A stretch of DNA of 64,000 bases from Neoroseomonas terrae (GCF_018129025.1 NZ_JAAEDI010000024.1:34492-98491), one strand, 5' to 3'. Shown: positions 28,297 through 38,030, numbered from the stretch's first letter. The notes: generated from the sequence alone by a model not told the origin. Numbers and translations are program-made.

Positions 28297-28677
28297 TCAG
28301 ATCATCGTTGTGCCGTAGTACTCGCTGATGCCGCGCCCATAATCGGGCCGGTCCCACGGCGTTTCATCTGCACGGTAGCGCGGGGCCTTCTCCAGCTGAT
28401 CGCGCGTGACCGAGGTGACGTAGCCGCCTAGATCCACGTCGTAGGAAAGGCTCTTCCATGGCAGAGGGTAGTAATCGTCGCCGATACCCAGGAAGCCGCC
28501 GAAGCTGACCACGGCGTAGGACACACTGCCTGATCGCTTGTCGAGCATCAGGGTGTAGATCGAACCGATCTTCTCACGATCAGCGCCATACACGCTTGTG
28601 CCCTCGACCTTGTCCGAGGAGATGAGCTGTTGGGTTTCGTTCAGTGCGACACCCTTGCCTGCCATGCGATCGGACAT
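28297..28677 (-). CDS. PRC-barrel domain protein
   Basis: 126 residues from ATG 28677 (GGAGGCGGAG directly upstream). PRC-barrel motif: LISSDKVEGTSVYGADREKI, GSIYTLMLDKRSGSVSYAVV and SFGGFLGIGDDYYPLPWKSL. C-terminal tail RPDYGRGISEYYG is typical of alphaproteobacterial PRC-barrel stress proteins. Cytoplasmic, no signal peptide. It is divergent from a second, exported PRC-barrel gene. Confidence 0.88.
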   Translation of the reverse strand: MSDRMAGKGVALNETQQLISSDKVEGTSVYGADREKIGSIYTLMLDKRSGSVSYAVVSFGGFLGIGDDYYPLPWKSLSYDVDLGGYVTSVTRDQLEKAPRYRADETPWDRPDYGRGISEYYGTTMI

Positions 28678-28805
28678 CTCCGCCTCCATCCTATGTTTGC
28701 GCTGATCTGCTAACCCTCGTGCTGGCAACGCAGTTGCGGGCGCTCGGGAAGGATCGGCAAATGTGATCCTGGCGTGACGACTTATCTGTTCCCGGCCTCG
28801 TCGTG

Positions 28806-28830
28806 GGAACTTCGATGGCAGTCCAGCGTT
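28806..28830 (+). promoter_or_regulatory. EcfG (general stress sigma factor)-type promoter
   Basis: GGAAC at 28806-28810, then 16 bases, then CGTT at 28827-28830. This matches the alphaproteobacterial EcfG/RpoE2 consensus GGAAC-N16/17-CGTT exactly. It lies 38 bp upstream of the exported PRC-barrel ATG in the right orientation. Transcription by EcfG is known-family inference. Confidence 0.65.
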
Positions 28831-28868
28831 GCGCGGACAGTCCGCTCCAGGATCTGAGGGAAAGCCAA

Positions 28869-29306
28869 ATGACACATTCATCTCCGCGGCGCGCTCTGAT
28901 GGCCATCGCTATCGTCGCTATTCCCGGCTTCGCGCTGGCACAGGCCCCGGCTCCGGCGCAGACCGCACCGTCGTCGCCGTCGGTTACCTCGCCTCCGACA
29001 GCCACGGTCACCACCCCCACGCCGGCGGCCAGTGCCCGGCGCGCCAGCCAGATCATTGGCGCGAACATCATTAACGAAGAGAACCGCGGCGTTGGTGAGG
29101 TCCACGACCTGATGGTCGACACCGCTGGGGGTGCCACAATCGCGGTGTTGTCCGTCGGCGGCTTTCTGGGAGTGGGCGAGCGCTATATCGCGATCCCGCT
29201 CAGCGAGTTGCGCTGGAATAGCGAGCGTGAGCGCTGGACGCTGCCTGGCGCAACCGTAGATAGCCTGAAGGCGCGTCCGGAATTCACCTATCCGACGCGA
29301 CGGTGA
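28869..29306 (+). CDS. Exported PRC-barrel domain protein
   Basis: 145 residues from ATG 28869, with GAGGG about 8 bp upstream. Signal peptide ALMAIAIVAIPGFALAQA, a Pro/Thr/Ala-rich spacer (SSPSVTSPPTATVTTPTPAA), then a PRC-barrel (IIGANIINEENRGVGEVHDL, VLSVGGFLGVGERYIAIPLS). Probably periplasmic. The upstream EcfG-type promoter predicts induction in the general stress response. Confidence 0.85.
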   Translation: MTHSSPRRALMAIAIVAIPGFALAQAPAPAQTAPSSPSVTSPPTATVTTPTPAASARRASQIIGANIINEENRGVGEVHDLMVDTAGGATIAVLSVGGFLGVGERYIAIPLSELRWNSERERWTLPGATVDSLKARPEFTYPTRR

Positions 29307-29587
29307 CTTCTGCCTTGCTGCGAGGTGTGGCGCTGGCCGTGCCAGCGCCGCTCTCGCCTCGGGTCCGCGGCACAGTCCCCAACTTAGCGCCCCAAGCGCC
29401 AGCCTTCTAGCATCGTGGGCGCTGCCGCTCAGCCTGCCGCTCAGCCGAACCGTGTCGTCTTCCACCGACGCACGACGGAGACGATAGGAAGTTGGCGATG
29501 CTGCCCTTGGGTCCCTCCCGGCCCGTCCATTCGACGGACCGACAATGGACTGCGAGGCGCCGGATGCCTCTCTGCCCATTCACTGCG

Positions 29588-29674
29588 ATGCCGGACCAGA
29601 TTATCCAGGCGCAAGAACGGGAAATCGCCGAGATGGGCGACCTTATCGCGGCGTTGGAGCGCGATCCGATCCCG
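29588..29674 (+). pseudogene. DUF305 C-terminal fragment
   Basis: About 29 codons reading PDQIIQAQEREIAEMGDLIA resemble the C-terminal helix of DUF305/CopM-like proteins (I-x-AQxxEIxxM). The upstream metal-binding MIPHHxxAxxMA part is absent, and the frame afterwards is unlike the family. The rest of 29307-29944 shows no supported gene. Confidence 0.45.
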
Positions 29675-29944
29675 CCGATGCGCCCGACCTGCCGCCGCGC
29701 AGCACGCTCACAAACGTCACAACCGCGAGGCAGCTCGGACGATGCTGCAGCGCGCGCCGCAACGCCCCGCGAACGCTGAGCTGCGTCGCCAGCAATGTGT
29801 CCGGGAGCAGGCGAAACTTGACGGTAGAAGCCACCTCTCCCGGGCAAGCAGTTGCGTAGACCTTGCTAATCATCATGCACGCCGTGTTTGGCAGAACCTC
29901 AGGCGCGGATCGAGCTAGGCGAGACCCCTCGGAAAGGCCCGAAA

Positions 29945-30472
29945 ATGTTCTTCGACAGCTGGTTCGGCCTGCTCCGCGTGGTGGTGGTCGGGACACTGGC
30001 CTACGCGGCCCTGGTGATGCTGCTCCGCGTCTCGGGCAAGCGCACACTGGCGAAGCTAAATGCCTTCGACCTGATCGTCACAGTCGCGCTTGGCTCCACT
30101 CTGGCCACCGTGCTGCTCAGCAAGTCAGTGGCCCTGGTTGAGGGCCTCGCCGCGTTCAGCCTGTTAGCCGGCCTGCAATACCTCGTCGCATGGCTCTCCG
30201 TCCGGTCGTCATGGTTTAGCGACTTGGTGAAGTCGGAGCCGACTCTCCTGCTCCACCGTGGCCGCTTTCTAGAAGGCGCGATGCGCGCGCAGCGCGTGAC
30301 GCGCGCGGAGGTCCTTGCCGCCCTGCGGGGCCAGGGCGCGGTCGAGACGGCGCAGGTCGCGGCCGTCATTCTCGAGACGGACGGTAGCCTCAGCGTCATC
30401 CGACACGTGAGCCGGGCCGGGGCTGTTGGCACCCTGGACGGCGTTGGAACCTCGGACGGCGGGCCACGCTAG
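29945..30472 (+). CDS. DUF421 (YetF-like) membrane protein
   Basis: 175 residues from ATG 29945, which gives the typical short N-terminus (MFFDSWFGLLRVVVVGTLAY). Three membrane segments, the second and third around LIVTVALGSTLATVLLSKSV and AFSLLAGLQYLVAWL. The family motif RVSGKRTLAKLNAFDLIVTV is followed by a cytoplasmic domain (EPTLLLHRGRFLEGAM, RAEVLAALRGQG). DUF421 proteins sit in the inner membrane, and YetF is linked to stress or spore physiology in Bacillus. It belongs to the run of stress and envelope genes here. Confidence 0.88.
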   Translation: MFFDSWFGLLRVVVVGTLAYAALVMLLRVSGKRTLAKLNAFDLIVTVALGSTLATVLLSKSVALVEGLAAFSLLAGLQYLVAWLSVRSSWFSDLVKSEPTLLLHRGRFLEGAMRAQRVTRAEVLAALRGQGAVETAQVAAVILETDGSLSVIRHVSRAGAVGTLDGVGTSDGGPR

Positions 30473-30548
30473 CCAGGGCATGGGCCCCGTCCGCGCCCCG
30501 CGCACTTTCGCCCCCCGGCGCGTTTGCTTTCTGTTGAACGGAGATCAT

Positions 30549-30890
30549 ATGATGTTCGACGAAGCGCTCGGCCGCCTCGAAGCTCTGGGCCACTCCGCAG
30601 CCGCCATGCTGCCGGGAGTGCTTCTGGGCCTAGTGGTCTTCGGCCTCGGTCTGCTCCTGGTACGCGGCATACGCGCCGCGGTCACCCGCGCCGCGTCGCG
30701 GCGGGAGGCCTCCGCCGGCTCGGCCGCTGTGCTGGGGCGCATCGGGGGCGGCGTCGCCACGCTCATCGTGTTTTTGATCGTCGCCGCCGTCGCGTTTCCC
30801 TCGGTCTCCGCGGCCGACCTGTTCGGCCTGCTCGGTATCGGCGGCGTGGCGATTGGATTTGCCTTCCGCGACGTGCTGCAGAATCTGCCA
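30549..30890 (+). pseudogene. Mechanosensitive ion channel (MscS) N-terminal fragment
   Basis: The frame from ATG 30549 gives three membrane helices and ends with the pore-helix hallmark LLGIGGVAIGFAFRDVLQN, as in MscS channels. Family similarity stops immediately after QN, near 30890, and the following 45 residues are unrelated. The beta domain and C-terminal vestibule are missing. The junction leads into the tail of an opposing gene, which points to a deletion that removed both 3' ends. Confidence 0.75.
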
Positions 30891-31415
30891 GGGACGGCGG
30901 AATGCAAGGCCGACCGTGCGCTTCGGCACCGCCTGCTGGAAATGGTAGAAGACCTGCACGCCGGCCGCCCTGGCTATTGCCGGCACAGGCACCCGCAGCG
31001 CCGTCCTTACGCTGCTGGTTTCTGACGCAGAGAGCAGCCCGAACTCCAAGCATTCCGGCTCGCCCGGTCGGTTCAGCCAGTTTACCCAGATGAGTTCGGG
31101 CAGCGCAAAGCGGTGCAGCCGGCAGTAGTAATCATCGACGAGCACCTGGCGACGACCGAACATCACTTTAACACTGCGTCCCTCCGACGGTCGCGGGGCG
31201 TAGCCGCTGGGGAGGTTTGCTCCTTTGGCGGCACGCGCGGCGTTGAACCTGCGGAACTCCTCCCATTCGGCAGGAGCTACCTCCCAGGACGCGATCCGGC
31301 CGACGCCATGACGCAGCCGGAACTCTCCATGCGACGCCAGCAGTGACACGCAGCCCCAGACGATGCCGACCGGCATTGCAAGGAGGCTCGGCCCACCAAT
31401 TACGATCAGGAGCAT
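30891..31415 (-). pseudogene. Hypothetical membrane protein, truncated at both ends
   Basis: From ATG 31415 the protein starts in a hydrophobic stretch (LLIVIGGPSLLAMPVGIVWG). The upstream in-frame codons to a TGA at about 31530 encode another plausible helix (LWCFLAAASGALCATWIF) with no usual start codon, so the true N-terminus is probably lost. The middle is a soluble domain (VLVDDYYCRLHRFALPELIW, NRPGEPECLEFGLLSA). Past VFYHFQQAVPKRTVGLAFRR the frame runs into antisense mscS sequence. No family recognised. Confidence 0.5.
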
Positions 31416-31732
31416 CTCATTGATGGCTTCGTCGTGCGTGAAGATCCACGTGGCGCAGAGGGCGCCGCTCGCCGCTGCAAGGAAACACCAGAGCGCCTTG
31501 CGCAGTGGATGTCGGATTCAGGGCCTCCAGGCCAGATGTGCCCGGCGCGACAGTTTCGTCTTTCGATAAGAGGGGTGCATGAGGGCCTCCCGGTCGGAAA
31601 CTACACCAACTTCGCTTGGCTTCGCGCTGCTTCGGAGCGAATGGTCGTGGGCGCGGGATCACGCGCAGCCCCATCAAGGGGCTCGGGCTGGTAGCACGCG
31701 GACCATCGGGGTGCTGTACCAGGAGCCGCGAG

Positions 31733-32364
31733 ATGGCACTCTCCGACACGCGGCGGATCATCCTTAGCCAGGCGAGCCAGCGCGCCGACCGCCTCGCCAT
31801 CCCGCCCGAGCGGCTGCCGGCGGCGGCGCGGCAGACGGTAGCGAAGTCGCTGCTCAAGCAGGGGTTGGTCAGCGACGAGCCCGCCAGCGCCTGCAGCACC
31901 CGGGACGCCTGGCAGATCGAGGGGCGGACCAGACTGCTGCGCATCACCGGCGTCGGCTGCGCGCCATCGGGGTGGAGTCTGATACGGACGGTGTTGCCCT
32001 GGCGACGCCGATCCCACCCGCGGCAACCGACAGGTCCGACTTGCCCTTAGCTCGCCAGGGAGACTCACACGCGGCGTCTGCACCGGTGCCGCCCTCGGAC
32101 GCCGCTGAGCGCGAGGGCCTGGACCACGCCGTCGCCGCCCTGCGCGCCGTCCTCGCCGCGAAGCCAGGCCGCCCACCGCGCGACCGGAGCGCACCGCGCC
32201 ACCCGCGCAACGCCACCGGCTGGCAGCCCCACACGGTCCGCGGCTTCCTCGCCGGCCTCAAGCGCCGCGGCATCACGATCGAGGTGCTGGAGCGCGTCCG
32301 CCAGGTCGGGCCGGGTAGCCAGGGCGCAAAGGGTTCCTACTCCATCTACCGGATCGCCGGATGA
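31733..32364 (+). pseudogene. DUF3489-family protein with a one-base frameshift
   Basis: From ATG 31733: LSDTRRIILSQASQRADRLA and VAKSLLKQGLVSDEP, the N-terminal DUF3489 pattern, up to LLRITGVG. A missing base near 31955 (GGCGTCGGCTGCGC where GGC-CTG-CGC is expected) shifts the frame. The next frame continues LRAIGVES and ends with the C-terminal HTH-like signature TGWQPHTVRGFLAGLKRR. The middle linker is unusually long and Pro-rich. The stop overlaps the recombinase start (ATGA), an arrangement common to DUF3489-recombinase cassettes. Confidence 0.7.
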
Positions 32365-33125
32365 TGCGCGGTGGAACGCACCAGCCGCGCCTGGCGGTCG
32401 GGCTGATCCGGTTCTCAACCGCCGAGCAGTGCAACAGCGGGCTGGGCCTGGAGGCCCAGCAGGCCAGCATCCGGTCGTTCGTCGCGAGCCAGGGCTGGAC
32501 CCTGGTCGCGGAGTACCCGGACATCGCGTCCGGCAAGGACGACCGCCGGCCCGGGTTCCAGGCGGCCCTTGCCCGCTGTCGGCAGCTGGGCGCCGTGCTG
32601 GTAGCGGCGCGGCTGGATCGGATCACGCGCCGGGCACACACGCTATCTCAGCTGCTGGAGGACGGTGTCTCGATCCGCGCCGCCGCCATGCCGAACGCCG
32701 ACGACCTGATGCTGCGGATCTAAGCCGCCATGGCGCAGAAGGAGCGGGAGCTGATCAGCGAGCGCACCAAGGCGGCTCTGGCGGCAGCCAAGGCGCGAGG
32801 GAAGGTGCTGGGCGGCGACAGGGGCTACCGGCCATGCTCGGGCCCGGATCCAGTCCTGGCGACAATCCAGCGACGAGAGGCTGCGATGCGGGCCGCGCAC
32901 CGTCTGAACTTGGATATCAGACGGATTTCTGCCGGGGCGCCTATCTCGGATGCGGCCATGGCGCGCGGGCTCAACGCACAGGGAATTCCGACGCCCAGTC
33001 GGAAAGGCCGTTGGACACATACCACGGTGGCTCGGCTGCGTGCTCGTACAGGGCTAATTGCTTCCGAGCGCCTCAGTGCCCGGCGACAAACTCCGGAAAG
33101 CAGCGTGGTTAGGCTTGATGCTTAG
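32361..33125 (+). pseudogene. Serine recombinase (resolvase/invertase family) interrupted by a TAA stop
   Basis: 254 codons in one frame with a single TAA at 32721-32723. The upstream part has the resolvase catalytic domain (LAVGLIRFSTAEQCNSGLGL with the nucleophile Ser, and VLVAARLDRITRRAHTLSQL). The stop falls in LRI-stop-AAMAQKERELISERTKAAL, where relatives have Tyr (IYAAMAQKEREL), so TAC or TAT to TAA is likely. The C-terminal part is a helix-turn-helix-like DNA-binding segment (AMARGLNAQGIPTPSRKGRW). One nonsense change appears to have inactivated it. Confidence 0.78.
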
Positions 33126-33317
33126 GCTGTGAACACCGCGTTCGATCGCTCCTGATCACCGTCTCCGGCAGACGTTAGGGCCGCGGGACAATCCGCGCTC
33201 TCAGCGCGTCACATTGTCAGTCCTAAGCTCAGCCCATTAGCCGCCCGAGGGTGGGCAGGCGGCGCACCGCACGGCGCACTGAAATGCCGCTCCATCTCCG
33301 AGCGTCGGCTGGTCAGA

Positions 33318-33332
33318 AACCTTTCCAAGGTT
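33318..33332. promoter_or_regulatory. Inverted repeat upstream of the PQQ dehydrogenase
   Basis: AACCTT-TCC-AAGGTT is a 6-bp inverted repeat with a 3-base centre, ending 31 bp before the dehydrogenase ATG. Position and symmetry fit an operator. No regulator gene is adjacent. The rest of the 238-bp gap (33126-33363) shows no gene. Confidence 0.35.
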
Positions 33333-33363
33333 ACTCGGTTGTAATCTAAACGCCGGGGACAGC

Positions 33364-35823
33364 ATGATGACGCACGAACGTACGACTTCGCCAGCGCGCG
33401 GCGATCGCATGCGCGGCTGGCGCATCGTTCATCTTGTCCTTCTGTCCTGGGTCGCCGTTATCGGCGGCGCGCAGGTCGCACTCGGTGGATGGATCGTCGC
33501 CCTCGGCGGTACCTACATGTACGTGACTTGCGGTGCCTTGCTGCTGATCGCCGCATGGTTCGGCTGGCAGCATGCTGGCCGACGGGAGTGGCTAGCATTG
33601 CTTGCAGCCGGCCTCGTTGCCTTGATTTGGTCTTTCGCGGAGATTGCTGGAAAGGGCTGGCCGCCGAGCTGGATTTTTGATCTCGCTGGCCGCGTCGGGC
33701 TCGTCCTTGTCTTGCTTTTCGCCACCTTTGCGGCGTCGGTATCGACGCAGTACCCGTCCGGCGGACGTCCGCGCCGCGCCGTTGGCGGTGTCGCTGTGCT
33801 CGGCGTCGTCGCGATTGGGGCTTATGTCGCCATCGCGTGGGAACGCCCTGTTGCTGCGGCGGTCGGGGCTGAGCGCAGCATCACGCAAGCCGCGGCGACG
33901 AATGAGGCGAGCCTCGGCGCCGACGCATGGCGCGCTTATGCCGGGTCGAATCTCGGCCAGCGCTTTTCATCCGCGGACCACATCACCCCGGCCAACGTCA
34001 GCCGTCTGCAGGAGGCGTGGCGCCATCGTACCGGCGATCTTCCGCCCAATGAACGCGTGTTCTTTTCCTCCCAGAACACACCTCTCAAGGTCGGCGACAA
34101 TCTCTATCTGTGCAGCAGCAGCGCCCAGGTCTTCGCACTGGACCCTGCGACCGGGGAGCAGCGGTGGCATTTCGACCCGAAAACGCCGGCTCGCGCGATG
34201 GAATCCCTGTTCAGCGTTGCCTGCCGCGCCGTCGGCTACCACGGTGCACCTGGCGCGGCGGCATGCAGCGAACGGATCTTCGTGGCCACCGCCGACGGAC
34301 GGCTGATCGGCCTTGATGCCCGAAGCGGAACGCCATGCCCCGATTTCGGCCGCGAGGGGGTCGTTGATCTGACAGAAGGCATGGGTCTGCGTGATCCCGG
34401 CTTCGCCTCCAATACCTCGGGGCCGGCCGTGGTCGGCGACATGCTGATCGTCGGCCAGCAGGTCAGCGACAATCAGCGCCGGGATGCGCCGTCTGGCGTG
34501 GTCCGCGCCTATGACGCGCGCAGCGGTGCGCTTGCATGGGCTTGGGATGCGCATCGCCCCGATTCCAGGGCCCCGCTCGGCCCTGACGAGATCTATCCGC
34601 GCGGCACCCCCAATGTCTGGACGGTCATTTCGGCGGATGAGACGCTTGGCCTGGTCTTTCTCGGCACCGGCAATTCCGGCGCCGACCACTGGGGCGGTGA
34701 CCGCACCGAGGCGGAGGACCGCTATACCGCCGCCATCGTGGCGGTGGATCTGGCGACCGGCGCGACCCGATGGTCCTTCGCGACTGTGGACCACGACCTC
34801 TGGGACTATGACATCGGCGCGCAGCCGACGGTGCTTGACATACCCATCGACGGGCAGACGCGGCGCGCGGTGCTGCTCGGCACCAAGACCGGGTCGCTTT
34901 TTCTGTTCGACGCCGCCACCGGTGAGCCGCTGCGTCCCATCGAGCGGCGCTCTGCACCGCGCGGCAATACGCTCACGGGCGAACGCCTGTCGCCAACACA
35001 GCCGCAATCGACGTTCTACCCCAACTTTGCGGGCCGGCCGGGTGCGGAACCGGAGCGTCTGGATGCCCGCCACGTCTTCGGACTGACGCCGATCGACGCG
35101 GCTTGGTGCCGCATCCAGTTCCACCGCATGACGTATGACGGGATCTATACACCCCCCACGACCGATGGGCTGGGGATGCTCCTGTTTCCGGGCACCATCG
35201 GCGGATTGAACTGGGGCGGTATCGGCGTGGACCAAGGACGGCTTATCGCCATCACCAACCACAGCCGTCTGCCGAACCATGTGGAGATGATCCCTCGTGC
35301 GCAGGTGACGGATCGCGCGGTGGGCGACGGCGGTGCCCGCCCGGATCAGGACATCGCACCGCAGGCGGGCACACCCTACGGGACGCAGCGGCCGATCTGG
35401 TTCTCACCGCTGAACATGCCGTGCATCGCGCCGCCCTGGGGCTATGTCGCGGCGACCGACCTCCAGTCAGGGGAGTTGCTGTGGTCGCAACCCATCGGGA
35501 CCGGCTTTGATTCCGGTCCGCTGGGCATCCCGACACGGCTCCGCATTCCGATGGGTACGGCCAATGTTGGTGGCCCCCTAGTTACGGCGTCCGGTCTTAC
35601 GTTCATAGCGGCGGCGCAGGACAATTACCTGCGGGCTTTCCAGACAGAAAGTGGTCGACTGCTGTGGTCGGCCCGGCTCCCGGCCGGAGGGCAGGCCACG
35701 CCCATGACGTATGTCCATCAGGGTCGCCAGTACGTCGCTATTGCCGCTACTGGCCATCAACGCCTTGAGACGACGCCGGGGGACTATCTGGTCGTGTATG
35801 CTCTTCCAGACACCTCGCCATAG
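33364..35823 (+). CDS. gcd: Membrane-bound PQQ-dependent glucose/quinate/shikimate-type dehydrogenase
   Basis: 819 residues, full length. Five membrane helices within residues 17-165 anchor it in the inner membrane. The rest is a periplasmic eight-bladed PQQ propeller: AGSNLGQRFSSADHITPANV, blade motifs such as VDLATGATRWSFATVDHDLW, the catalytic-Asp region DHDLWDYDIGAQP at about 476-488, and GLNWGGIGVD. Such enzymes oxidise glucose or polyols in the periplasm and pass electrons to ubiquinone. Sugar specificity cannot be fixed from sequence alone, so the symbol is family-level. No pqq synthesis genes are in the window. Nearby ATGs at 33367 and 33409 are alternative starts. Confidence 0.88.
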   Translation: MMTHERTTSPARGDRMRGWRIVHLVLLSWVAVIGGAQVALGGWIVALGGTYMYVTCGALLLIAAWFGWQHAGRREWLALLAAGLVALIWSFAEIAGKGWPPSWIFDLAGRVGLVLVLLFATFAASVSTQYPSGGRPRRAVGGVAVLGVVAIGAYVAIAWERPVAAAVGAERSITQAAATNEASLGADAWRAYAGSNLGQRFSSADHITPANVSRLQEAWRHRTGDLPPNERVFFSSQNTPLKVGDNLYLCSSSAQVFALDPATGEQRWHFDPKTPARAMESLFSVACRAVGYHGAPGAAACSERIFVATADGRLIGLDARSGTPCPDFGREGVVDLTEGMGLRDPGFASNTSGPAVVGDMLIVGQQVSDNQRRDAPSGVVRAYDARSGALAWAWDAHRPDSRAPLGPDEIYPRGTPNVWTVISADETLGLVFLGTGNSGADHWGGDRTEAEDRYTAAIVAVDLATGATRWSFATVDHDLWDYDIGAQPTVLDIPIDGQTRRAVLLGTKTGSLFLFDAATGEPLRPIERRSAPRGNTLTGERLSPTQPQSTFYPNFAGRPGAEPERLDARHVFGLTPIDAAWCRIQFHRMTYDGIYTPPTTDGLGMLLFPGTIGGLNWGGIGVDQGRLIAITNHSRLPNHVEMIPRAQVTDRAVGDGGARPDQDIAPQAGTPYGTQRPIWFSPLNMPCIAPPWGYVAATDLQSGELLWSQPIGTGFDSGPLGIPTRLRIPMGTANVGGPLVTASGLTFIAAAQDNYLRAFQTESGRLLWSARLPAGGQATPMTYVHQGRQYVAIAATGHQRLETTPGDYLVVYALPDTSP

Positions 35824-35938
35824 CGCCTGCTAGCACCGGCGCCAACCTGGAGTTCCAATCATCGTCTGTGGCCGCCGACAGCTGCAACTATTGTCGTTCG
35901 GAGGCGTGAGGTGTCCAGTTGAGAAGGCTCACGCGGCG

Positions 35939-36523
35939 ATGCCGGACACCAGAAGCATCACGGACGTATTGGATAAGCTCGACGCCGCGAGTTCTTCAGA
36001 GAACGAGATCCGGGTCCGGCGTCTTGTTGAGGCGATGGGCGACCGCAGTCATGGGCCGTTCTTGTTCCTACCAGCGGTGCTGGACATGTCGCCGATCGGG
36101 TCGATCCCGGGCGTTCCTACAGTGCTCGCCGTTGTCATCATTGTATTTGCCGGCCAGCTGGCGATCGGACGCCAGCACCTTTGGCTCCCCACTTTCGTTG
36201 CCGAGCGTCGGGTCAGCTCGTCTCGTCTCCGCAAGTCTGTTGCGAAACTGAGGCGGGCGGGACGTTGGATGGATAGGTGGTTTCACGGCCGGCTGCAGGC
36301 CTTCACGACGGAGCCATTCGTGCGAGGAGCCGGCTTCGCCTCCCTGATCCTCGCGCTGGCGATGCCGCCACTAGAAGTGTTTCCGTTCGCGACTACTCTG
36401 GTCAGCGCTCCCATTGCGCTCTTCGGCGTTGCGTTGATCACGCGTGACGGCGCGCTCATGTTGGCAGCTTTCGCGGCAACGCTTTGGTCCGCGGGAGGCG
36501 CAGTATGGATTGCAACGACATAG
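35939..36523 (+). CDS. ExoD family protein
   Basis: 194 residues from ATG 35939; a TTG 48 bp earlier would add 16 unconserved residues. ExoD pattern: DRSHGPFLFLPAVLDMSPIG then GSIPGVPTVLAVVIIVFAGQ, with a tail of hydrophobic segments (GAGFASLILALAMPPLEVFP and LVSAPIALFGVALI). ExoD proteins are inner-membrane proteins linked to exopolysaccharide production and alkali or stress tolerance in rhizobia; the biochemical role is unknown. It follows the PQQ dehydrogenase by 115 bp. Confidence 0.87.
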   Translation: MPDTRSITDVLDKLDAASSSENEIRVRRLVEAMGDRSHGPFLFLPAVLDMSPIGSIPGVPTVLAVVIIVFAGQLAIGRQHLWLPTFVAERRVSSSRLRKSVAKLRRAGRWMDRWFHGRLQAFTTEPFVRGAGFASLILALAMPPLEVFPFATTLVSAPIALFGVALITRDGALMLAAFAATLWSAGGAVWIATT

Positions 36524-36794
36524 CGTCGCTGCGGGCGCCTCCCGGAATAGAACTTGCAGCCCGATTGAAAATACGGATGCGGCCGAGCGACACGGCGACT
36601 GCGCCGACCTTGATTGATGACCACGCCAGCGAACGGCAACAGCTCTTATGGCGCTCTCTGTTCGGTTGCTGCCTCTGCTTCGCCAGTTGCGGGGAACCGC
36701 TGGATCCTAAAGGAGCTCCCTGCAGGGTCTCCCTGTTCACCACCCACCAACGGTCGTTGGTCGGTGTTGAACAGGCCCCGCCGCACTGATGCTG

Positions 36795-37751
36795 TCAGGC
36801 GACCTTCCAGCCCTCCACGTCACCGTCGTTCAGGCGGTCGAAGAGCCTTGCCCGGCTGTCTTTGGGCGGAGCCGGCTCCGGCCTCGCAGCCGGCCCCGTG
36901 ACCATCTGGTCTAGCAACTGCCCGATCAGCCCAAGCGCATCCACCTGGTCATCGTGCTTCCCGGCCGGGAAGGTCACCAGCTCCGCCTCGAAGGCCTGCC
37001 GCCACGGCGCGTGCCGCGGCAGGTGCAGCCCCTCCAATGCCATCCGGCCGCGGATTTATTGCGCCCTCACCGCCTTGTCCCCACGCGTCGGGAAAGCGTG
37101 CCGCGCCGCATAGGCTTGGCGCTCGCGCAGCCTTCCGGACAGATCGTCCTGATGCCAGCGGGTTTGGACAACCACGATGGCTGCAGCGGGGCGCAGGCGC
37201 GTGCGCAGGTCGTCCTGGAACCATTCCCACACGCGGGCCCGGCGCGCCTCGCTATCGGCCTCCTCGCGGGATTTCACCGGGTCGTCGATCAGAGCCAGTT
37301 CAGCCCGCAGCCCAGTGATGACCCCGCCGATCCCGGCGGCGCGGTATTCCCCTCCATTGCTGGTGGTCCAGAGGTCCTCCGCCTCGCGGTCGAGCCGGTA
37401 GCCGAGCGTTGGGCCATGGCTGCGGATGCGGCCCCGCACACGGCGGGAGAACGTTCCCGCAAGATCAGCGGTGTTGCTGGTGGCAATGACCCGACGGGCG
37501 CGGCCCTGGGCGAGGAACCAGGCGGGGAACAGGTCGGAGGTATAGGTGCTCTTTGCTGATCCCGGCGGCATGAACACCATCAGCCGGTCATGCACGCCGT
37601 CGGCCACGGCCTGCAGCTCGCGGATCAGCAGGCGGTGGTGGGCGGCGGGGACCAGGCCCTGCGGCGCGAGGGCGTGCTCGCACCACAGGCCAAACTCGCG
37701 GCGGATGCTGCGCCGCTGTCCCAGCTCCCAGGCAAAGCTATTGTTGTCCAT
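36795..37751 (-). pseudogene. Phage terminase large subunit, internally deleted
   Basis: The N-terminal half from ATG 37751 has the ATPase motor: Walker A MPPGSAKSTY, Walker B LALIDDP, coupling segment RWHQDDLSGRLRE. It then loses similarity and stops at 37056. The C-terminal end of the nuclease domain appears in another frame at 36795-37043 (FPAGKHDDQVDALGLIGQLL, with the conserved metal-binding Asp). About 150 residues expected between are missing. A packaging motor cannot be made. It overlaps the small-subunit fragment upstream, the normal terminase order. Confidence 0.75.
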
Positions 37752-38030
37752 CGATCGTGCGCCGCGCCGTCCGCGCCCGCGCGATCTCCTCCTCCTCGTC
37801 AGTCATCTCGCCCGGCTCCTTGGCCGTCAGCACCAGCTCGTGCTTCTCGCGCCAGCCGGCCCGGGCCTTCATCCAGAAAATCGCGGCGGCGACGTTCTGG
37901 CCCTCGGTGGCCATGCGGAACTGCCAGCGCGCCGTGCGCGGCGTACGCTCCGTTCTCTGGCCGGCTTCCCGCCTCGCGCAAGGCCGACCGCGCGGACCCC
38001 CGGCGCGGCGCGAGGACGGTCCCCTGGCGT
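37738..38030 (-). pseudogene. Phage terminase small subunit-like C-terminal fragment
   Basis: The frame ending at the TAG at 37738-37740 reads ARWQFRMATEGQNVAAAIFW and KARAGWREKHELVL, followed by an acidic/basic tail. This resembles the C-terminal half of small terminase-like proteins, and it overlaps the large-subunit start as expected. Upstream, toward 38030, the frame becomes Arg/Gly-rich without clear homology, so the N-terminal DNA-binding part is lost or degenerate. Confidence 0.45.

Noticed and set aside
30446..30470. Second EcfG-type promoter (GGAAC-N16-CGCT) before mscS
   Set aside because: The last element is CGCT rather than CGTT, and it lies inside the end of the DUF421 gene. Too weak to claim.
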